Shown here: positions 62,295 through 64,000 of the stretch, one piece after another
Layout: each line of letters begins with the position of its first letter
How positions within the stretch are numbered: position 1 is the first letter of the stretch
DNA from: Halotalea alkalilenta DSM 17697
GTDB lineage: Bacteria; Pseudomonadota; Gammaproteobacteria; Pseudomonadales; Halomonadaceae
Assembly: GCF_000621205.1 (NCBI RefSeq)
Contig: NZ_KK211227.1
Span: 92,893-156,892 of the forward strand
Direction: 5' to 3'
DNA: 64,000 nucleotides
Position numbers and translations under genes: made by a program
Notes under the pieces: generated by a model
Databases searched by the model: none
The model's input: the letters and a program-made list of their open reading frames with translations, nothing else
What the model was told of the DNA's origin: nothing

Positions 62295-63539
62295 TCAGGG
62301 CGTGGTCGATTCGACGAACGCCGGCTCGAAATCCAGCAGGTCGGTACCGCGCATGCCCAATCCCCGGGCCACTGCACGCCAGCCCGCCACGGCCTGGGCC
62401 ACTTCGTTCCAGATCGCCTGCGCTTGCGCAGCATCCAGCCTGAAATACGACGCGGCGGCCATCAGCATGTCACGGCTGTCGATGACGCCGGTGTCCTCGG
62501 TCAGCCAGGTCTTGCTCTCGCGACGGTCGCCCGGCATCGGGTTCAGGTCGAAGGCCGGCGACAGGCGCCAGCCGTGCCGGCGCGCGTCGTAGAGGAAGCC
62601 GGTGTTGCGCAGGTGGTCGTCGGTGTTGCAGATCAGGAAGTTGAAGACCAGCCGCCGCCACAGTTCATGGATGTCGGCGATCGGATCGGCGCCCGACTGG
62701 AGCAGCACATCCACCAGTTCGGTGTAGGCATGCGTCGCATCGCGGCCATCGGACTGGAGCATCGTCGCAGCCGACACGTAAGGGATGCGGCCTCCATCGT
62801 CGGTGCGATCGAAACGCCGGATGATGGCGACCGCCGTGCCGCCGATCATTTCCACGCGGGCCGGCGCCGCGCGAATGCCGGCCCTGGCCGCCAGTTGCAT
62901 GGCCAGCACTTCGCCCCGGATCACGTCGCGCCGGTCCGCCTGGCTGGGAAACTTGCCGACCGCCAGGCGTCCGTCAGCGTCCCGCACCGTGGACTTCGGC
63001 CGGGCACCACCCAGCGACGTGCCTTGCCCCAGCAGGTAGCGCAGGTCCTGCGCACTTTCCGTTCCGTCTTCCAGGGCGCGGGCCGCGTGGAGCACCTTCT
63101 CCAGTTCCACCAGTGGCGGTACGTGCCGGTTCGCTCCTCCGGCGCGCAGGTAGGCGCCAGAGTGCGGATCGAACAGGCGCAGCGCGCCGATGCGCGCCTC
63201 GTCGTCCACCCACATCACGAAGTCCACCGGGTCCAATGCAGGCGTGTCGCGGTCCTCCTGCCGCAGCTTCGCATGGGCGCGCCGGATCACGCGCTCGCCC
63301 CAGGCGTCGGGCGCGGTGTCCTCCAGCGCGAGGAAGAACACCTGCCGGGGATGTTGCACGCCGGCCACCGGCTGGAGGTCGGGCGACAGCGTGAAGAACC
63401 GGGCATCCCGCAGCCAGCCTTCGTCATAGCTGAACGCGCTGCGCCGGCCGCTGCCAAGATGCAGGCGCCCCACGACCAAGCCGCTCGCCCCCAGGTGGAC
63501 TTCGAGGTCCGGACGTCGTGCGGGCCGAGGCGTTGCCAT
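62295..63539 (-). CDS. hipA: HipA-family serine/threonine kinase toxin
   Basis: A 414 aa kinase toxin. The N-terminal subdomain has FFLALEDTAPDAWGERVIRR; the P-loop-like SLGGARPKS is at residues 175-183, the catalytic NTDDHLRN at 305-312 and the metal-binding SPAFDLNP at 327-334. HipA kinases phosphorylate tRNA synthetases or related targets and cause growth arrest. The ATG shares one base with the hipB stop (TGATG), so translation is coupled. The target of this HipA is not predictable. Confidence 0.92.
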   Translation of the reverse strand: MATPRPARRPDLEVHLGASGLVVGRLHLGSGRRSAFSYDEGWLRDARFFTLSPDLQPVAGVQHPRQVFFLALEDTAPDAWGERVIRRAHAKLRQEDRDTPALDPVDFVMWVDDEARIGALRLFDPHSGAYLRAGGANRHVPPLVELEKVLHAARALEDGTESAQDLRYLLGQGTSLGGARPKSTVRDADGRLAVGKFPSQADRRDVIRGEVLAMQLAARAGIRAAPARVEMIGGTAVAIIRRFDRTDDGGRIPYVSAATMLQSDGRDATHAYTELVDVLLQSGADPIADIHELWRRLVFNFLICNTDDHLRNTGFLYDARRHGWRLSPAFDLNPMPGDRRESKTWLTEDTGVIDSRDMLMAAASYFRLDAAQAQAIWNEVAQAVAGWRAVARGLGMRGTDLLDFEPAFVESTTP

Positions 63540-63949
63540 CAGAAGCCCTCCAGGTCATCGGCAGGAGCGGGCGCATCGCCCTTGTCGACGACGGGCGCTG
63601 CCTGCCGCTTCCTGCCGGCAGAGGTGCGTACCCGCTGCGGCAACTGCGCCCGCACCAGTTCCATGCCGAGCGCATCGTTCTCCAGGGTCATCGCCTGGGC
63701 CAGGTCATCGAGCCGGCCCAGCACGTGCAGCGCGCGCAGGAAGGTGTGTAGCGCGGTGCCGGGATAGCCATCTTCCATGCGCCGGACGGTGCTCAGGGAC
63801 GTGCCGATGCGCTGAGCAAGGTCTTCCTGGCTGAGGCGGCGCATGCGCCGCGCCGCCGAGATGTCCTGCCCCAGGCGGCGCAGCGCGCGCGCGACAGGCT
63901 GCGGCATCGCCACCTGCGCACCGGAGCGCTTTTGCTCGGAAGAAGACAT
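63539..63949 (-). CDS. hipB: HipB-family XRE antitoxin/repressor
   Basis: A 136 aa protein with a Cro/C1-type helix-turn-helix at ~residues 28-80 (ISAARRMRRLSQEDLAQRIG, SLSTVRRMEDGYPG). It is longer than E. coli HipB (88 aa), with a basic start and a disordered tail ending DDLEGF. It binds and inhibits HipA and represses the operon. The ribosome-binding site is weak (CCTAAAAG). A large inverted repeat lies 12-50 bp upstream. Confidence 0.88.
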   Translation of the reverse strand: MSSSEQKRSGAQVAMPQPVARALRRLGQDISAARRMRRLSQEDLAQRIGTSLSTVRRMEDGYPGTALHTFLRALHVLGRLDDLAQAMTLENDALGMELVRAQLPQRVRTSAGRKRQAAPVVDKGDAPAPADDLEGF

Positions 63950-63961
63950 CTTTTAGGGCCT

Positions 63962-64000
63962 CAAATATGAAGTTATTCTCGAAATAAGCATTCATATTTG
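63962..64000 (-). promoter_or_regulatory. Putative hipBA operator at the window edge
   Basis: CAAATATGAA (63962-63971) and TTCATATTTG (63991-64000) are a perfect inverted repeat; inside it, TTATT and AATAA form a second pair around CTCGA. The whole element is AT-rich compared with its surroundings and sits where the hipB promoter should be. The window ends here, so further copies upstream cannot be seen. Confidence 0.6.

Overview
The window is GC-rich (roughly 63-65% by eye) and carries gammaproteobacterial genes throughout: NAD kinase, a YeaC-like DUF1315 protein, a GlpG-type rhomboid, FrmR/FrmA/Gfa, PagL and PQQ glucose dehydrogenase. The gene mix and protein style suggest Halomonadaceae (Halomonas/Kushneria/Halotalea-like). 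This placement is an inference from recall, not a search. No rRNA, tRNA or CRISPR array was seen.

Layout. 0-8.8 kb is mostly chromosomal backbone: a GNAT acetyltransferase divergent from a RimK-like ATP-grasp ligase, DUF1315 + rhomboid, nadK + metallophosphoesterase, DUF1853, an EamA exporter and a DUF6314-like protein. It ends in a 216-bp tandem repeat cluster. 8.9-16.5 kb is a leftward operon: MmgE/PrpD protein, NtaA/SnaA/DszA flavin monooxygenase and a polar amino acid ABC transporter, then mercaptopyruvate sulfurtransferase and an FAD-linked oxidase. Its core matches the Bacillus subtilis yxe (S-(2-succino)cysteine disposal) gene set, which makes it the best functional lead. 17.2-24.3 kb is a tightly overlapping eight-gene leftward operon: GntR regulator, nitrate/sulfonate-type ABC importer, zinc-free MDR oxidoreductase, PaaI thioesterase, glyoxalase-like protein and acyl-CoA ligase. 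It looks like uptake and CoA-dependent breakdown of an unknown organic acid.

24.4-27.9 kb is a lower-GC accessory stretch. It holds a 119-bp tandem repeat array related to the 216-bp one, an H-NS-like protein ending in an AT-hook, two unrecognised membrane-anchored proteins, PagL and an outer-membrane protein remnant. 27.9-51.7 kb is rich in small redox and catabolic genes under LysR regulators. It includes two copies of a divergent LysR/F420-reductase-like pair, twin 65-66 aa tautomerases, a membrane PQQ dehydrogenase with an unusual active-site substitution, an aldehyde dehydrogenase, and the formaldehyde cluster frmR-frmA-gfa with a very clear promoter/operator. It continues with a luciferase-like oxidoreductase/double TIM-barrel operon, an extradiol dioxygenase-hydrolase pair and a secreted carboxylesterase.

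51.7-64 kb is a defence/mobile island: broken genes and an IS3 remnant, a HigBA toxin-antitoxin pair with a nested-palindrome operator, and an AbiEi antitoxin whose AbiEii partner is reduced to a stub. A complete type I Wadjet system (jetABCD) follows, then a convergent HipBA pair whose putative operator runs to the window end. I found no system I can claim is wholly undescribed. The most novel-looking items are the yxe-like operon without acetylation genes, the AT-hook H-NS variant, the dispersed tandem repeat family and the AbiE/Wadjet junction.
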